Below are positions 62,125 to 64,000 of a DNA stretch of 64,000 bases, piece after piece. The notes under the pieces are model-generated. The model saw nothing but the letters and a program-made list of their open reading frames with translations, ran no database searches and was not told the DNA's origin. The stretch lies in contig CAMYJW010000030.1 in the NCBI GenBank assembly GCA_947258815.1, positions 434,001 to 498,000 on the forward strand. The letters are read 5' to 3'. This stretch comes from an uncultured Sphingomonadaceae bacterium (GTDB lineage Bacteria; Pseudomonadota; Alphaproteobacteria; Sphingomonadales; Sphingomonadaceae). Both the position numbers and the translations under genes were made by a program. Numbering within the stretch: position 1 is the first letter of the stretch; each line of letters starts with the position of its first letter.

Positions 62125-64000
62125 TGCCTGGCCTCCTTGCGCGCCGCGCCAGCAAGCCGCAGTGAATTACCGACAACAATCAACGAACTGGCAGACATCG
62201 CAACAGCTGCGATCAGCGGCGTGACATAGCCAAAAATCGCCAGCGGCACCGCCAGCACATTATAGCCGATCGCCAGCACAAAATTTTCCCGCACAACGCG
62301 CATCGTGCGCCGGGCCACGCCGATCGCAAGCGCCACGGGCTGCAGGTTTTCACCGACAAACACTGCATCGGCGGCCTGCTGGCTGACATCGCTGGCCCCG
62401 CCCGGTGCGATGGAAACATGCGCGCCCGCCAGCGCCGGGCCATCGTTCAGCCCATCGCCCACCATCAGCACACGCTCACCCGATGCGGCCAGCCGATCAA
62501 GATAGGCCAGTTTGTCTTCCGGCCGCAGATCGCCGCGTCCCTGGAGGCCCAGATCGCGCGCGACCGGGGCAACTGCGGCGCTGCGATCGCCGGACAGGAT
62601 TTCGCTGCAGATCCCCTGACGATCCAGCATTGCCAATGTTTGCGCCACATCGGGGCGCAGCGGATCGGCAAACGCAATCGGATGGCGTTTGCCGCCAATC
62701 ACAAGATCAACGGCCAGCCCCGCAGCCTGCGTTTGCGGACGCAGCAGTGCAACATCCACACCGGCATGATGCGCGCGCATCCCTTCACCGGGGATTTCGC
62801 GCAGATCGTCAAGCGTAGCAGGCTGCGTGCCAAGTTGTGCAATTGCGCGCGCCAGCCCCCGGCTGAGCGGATGGCGGCTGCCTTGCGCCAGCGCCAGCGC
62901 AATGGCTTTGCCGCTTTCGTCCAGTTCATCGGTCAGCACCGGGCGCGGCTCACCCAGCGTCAACGTGCCGGTCTTGTCAAACACGGCATGGTTCGCTTCG
63001 GCCAGCCGTTCAAGCGCGCTGCCATCCTTGATCAGCAGGCCGCGCTTCATCAGCGCGCTGGCCGCCACAACCTGCGCCGCCGGAACCGCCAGCCCCAGCG
63101 CACACGGGCAGGTGATGATCAGCACCGCAACCGCAATCAGCAACGCCTGATGCACGCCCGCCCCCGCGATCATCCACCCGGCGAACGACAGCGCGGCAAG
63201 CGAATGGACGGCAGGCGCATAGAACCGCGCGGCGCGATCAGCGATGCGGACATAGCGAGAGCGCGATTGCCCCGCCTCGTCCATCAGCCGCGCGATATCG
63301 GCAAGCACCGTATCGCCTGCAGCCGCCGTCACGCGGACCCGCACCGGATTGCCCAGATTGATCATCCCGGCATGGATTTCATCACCGCAAGACACCGCGC
63401 GCGGATCGCTTTCGCCAGTAAGCATCGAGGCGTCGATTGTGGTTCGCCCCTCGGTTATCTCGCCATCGGCGGCAAGCGCCTCACCCGCCGCGACAAGCAT
63501 CACCATCCCCGGCTCAAGCGCATCGGCGGCAAGCCAGGTTGTGCTGCCATCCGCGCCCACAACCGCCGCGCCGCGCCCGATCCGGCCCAGCAGCGCCGAA
63601 ATGCCCGAACGCGCGCGGTCCCGCATCACCGCATCAAGAACGCGCCCCGCCAGCAGGAAAAACAGCAGCATCACCGCACCATCGAAATAGGCATGCGGAC
63701 CGCTTGTGGCGGTTTCATAAAGGCTCAGCCCGGTTGCCAACAGCACGCCAATCGAGATCGGGACGTCCATATTGGTGCGGCGATAACGCAGCGCCATCGC
63801 GGCTGACGCAAAAAACGGACGGCCCGAATAGGCGATCACCGGAACCGCGATCAGCGCGGAAAGCCAGTGAAACATATCCCGGCTGATCCCTTGCGCCCCG
63901 GCCCACACGCTGACCGAAAGCAGCATGATGTTCATCATCCCGAACCCGGCCACCGCCAGAGCCCGGACAAGCCGTTTCGTTTCCGCGTCATCGCGCGCAA
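62121..64000 (-). CDS. ccoI: Copper-translocating P1B-type ATPase CcoI/FixI, 5' end outside window
   Basis: About 626 residues are visible and the frame is open to the window edge; the N-terminal metal-binding domain is not included. Ion-channel motif is LIITCPCALGLAVP (CPC), the phosphorylation site DKTGTLT, phosphatase loop SMLTGESDP and hinge GDGLNDGPAL. CPC-type ATPases move Cu+; the link to ccoS identifies the CcoI/FixI group, which exports copper needed for cbb3 oxidase. ccoGNOPQ and related genes probably lie beyond the edge. Confidence 0.93.
   Translation of the reverse strand, partial: ARDDAETKRLVRALAVAGFGMMNIMLLSVSVWAGAQGISRDMFHWLSALIAVPVIAYSGRPFFASAAMALRYRRTNMDVPISIGVLLATGLSLYETATSGPHAYFDGAVMLLFFLLAGRVLDAVMRDRARSGISALLGRIGRGAAVVGADGSTTWLAADALEPGMVMLVAAGEALAADGEITEGRTTIDASMLTGESDPRAVSCGDEIHAGMINLGNPVRVRVTAAAGDTVLADIARLMDEAGQSRSRYVRIADRAARFYAPAVHSLAALSFAGWMIAGAGVHQALLIAVAVLIITCPCALGLAVPAAQVVAASALMKRGLLIKDGSALERLAEANHAVFDKTGTLTLGEPRPVLTDELDESGKAIALALAQGSRHPLSRGLARAIAQLGTQPATLDDLREIPGEGMRAHHAGVDVALLRPQTQAAGLAVDLVIGGKRHPIAFADPLRPDVAQTLAMLDRQGICSEILSGDRSAAVAPVARDLGLQGRGDLRPEDKLAYLDRLAASGERVLMVGDGLNDGPALAGAHVSIAPGGASDVSQQAADAVFVGENLQPVALAIGVARRTMRVVRENFVLAIGYNVLAVPLAIFGYVTPLIAAVAMSASSLIVVGNSLRLAGAARKEARQ

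Overview
The window is a GC-rich, gene-dense chromosome segment from an alphaproteobacterium, most likely Sphingomonadales and probably Erythrobacteraceae. Pointers are the histidine phosphotransferase ChpT (CckA-ChpT-CtrA relay), an NDUFA12-type complex I subunit, DUF3297 and DUF2155 proteins, a TorF-type porin, and cbb3 oxidase assembly genes. There is no IS element, prophage or CRISPR array. Almost everything is core housekeeping DNA packed with overlapping start and stop codons. The taxonomic placement is inference from protein families.

Layout. 0-8 kb: end of a SIMPL-domain gene, a TorF-like porin, a metallophosphoesterase with a damaged metal motif, rnpB, an amidase/chpT/JAMM operon, rluD, rpoH, an ACR3 arsenite exporter and mtgA. 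8-17 kb: a PhoD-like phosphatase, a zinc-type CDF exporter, the proteostasis block tig-clpP-clpX, tRNA-Leu and sppA. 17-24 kb: pyrB with a catalytically dead dihydroorotase partner, then a ParA ATPase with a ribbon-helix-helix partner flanked by two SPOR-domain envelope proteins, and a DUF418 membrane protein. 24-29 kb: bfd-bfr, a secreted orphan protein lying between bfr and a second copy of the bfr 3' end, DUF1971, der and a CHAP protein. 29-34 kb: tRNA-Val and a tight serS-surE-nlpD-like-K+ channel operon. 34-43 kb: rimO, cinA-like, rplA-rplK-nusG-secE, a large membrane protein, tRNA-Trp, aat, DUF2155, NDUFA12, DUF192 and recX. 43-51 kb: a fatty acyl-AMP ligase, acs, manA-manC, a TonB protein and an APH-like kinase. 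51-58 kb: an ScfR/RamB-type regulator divergent from isocitrate lyase across a palindrome cluster, pfkB, a MATE transporter and a methyltransferase. 58-64 kb: modABC with a short ModC, hemN, and the ccoI-ccoS end of a cbb3 assembly operon with a Cys-rich small protein.

How genes work together. Acs and isocitrate lyase form an acetate and fatty-acid carbon route whose regulator sits beside aceA. ClpXP, trigger factor and RpoH give a proteostasis group, and a sigma-32-like promoter precedes clpP. ChpT lies beside a peptidoglycan amidase. The ParA/RHH/SPOR group looks like a positioning system linked to septal peptidoglycan and is the best candidate here for an undescribed system. CcoI, CcoS and HemN serve microaerobic respiration.

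Main oddities: loss of a metal-bridging Asp in the phosphatase, loss of the usual clpX start codon, a histone-H1-like tail on trigger factor, a 130-bp tail-to-tail gene overlap (aat/DUF2155), an rnpB promoter inside the stop codon of the preceding gene, and the duplicated bfr 3' end.
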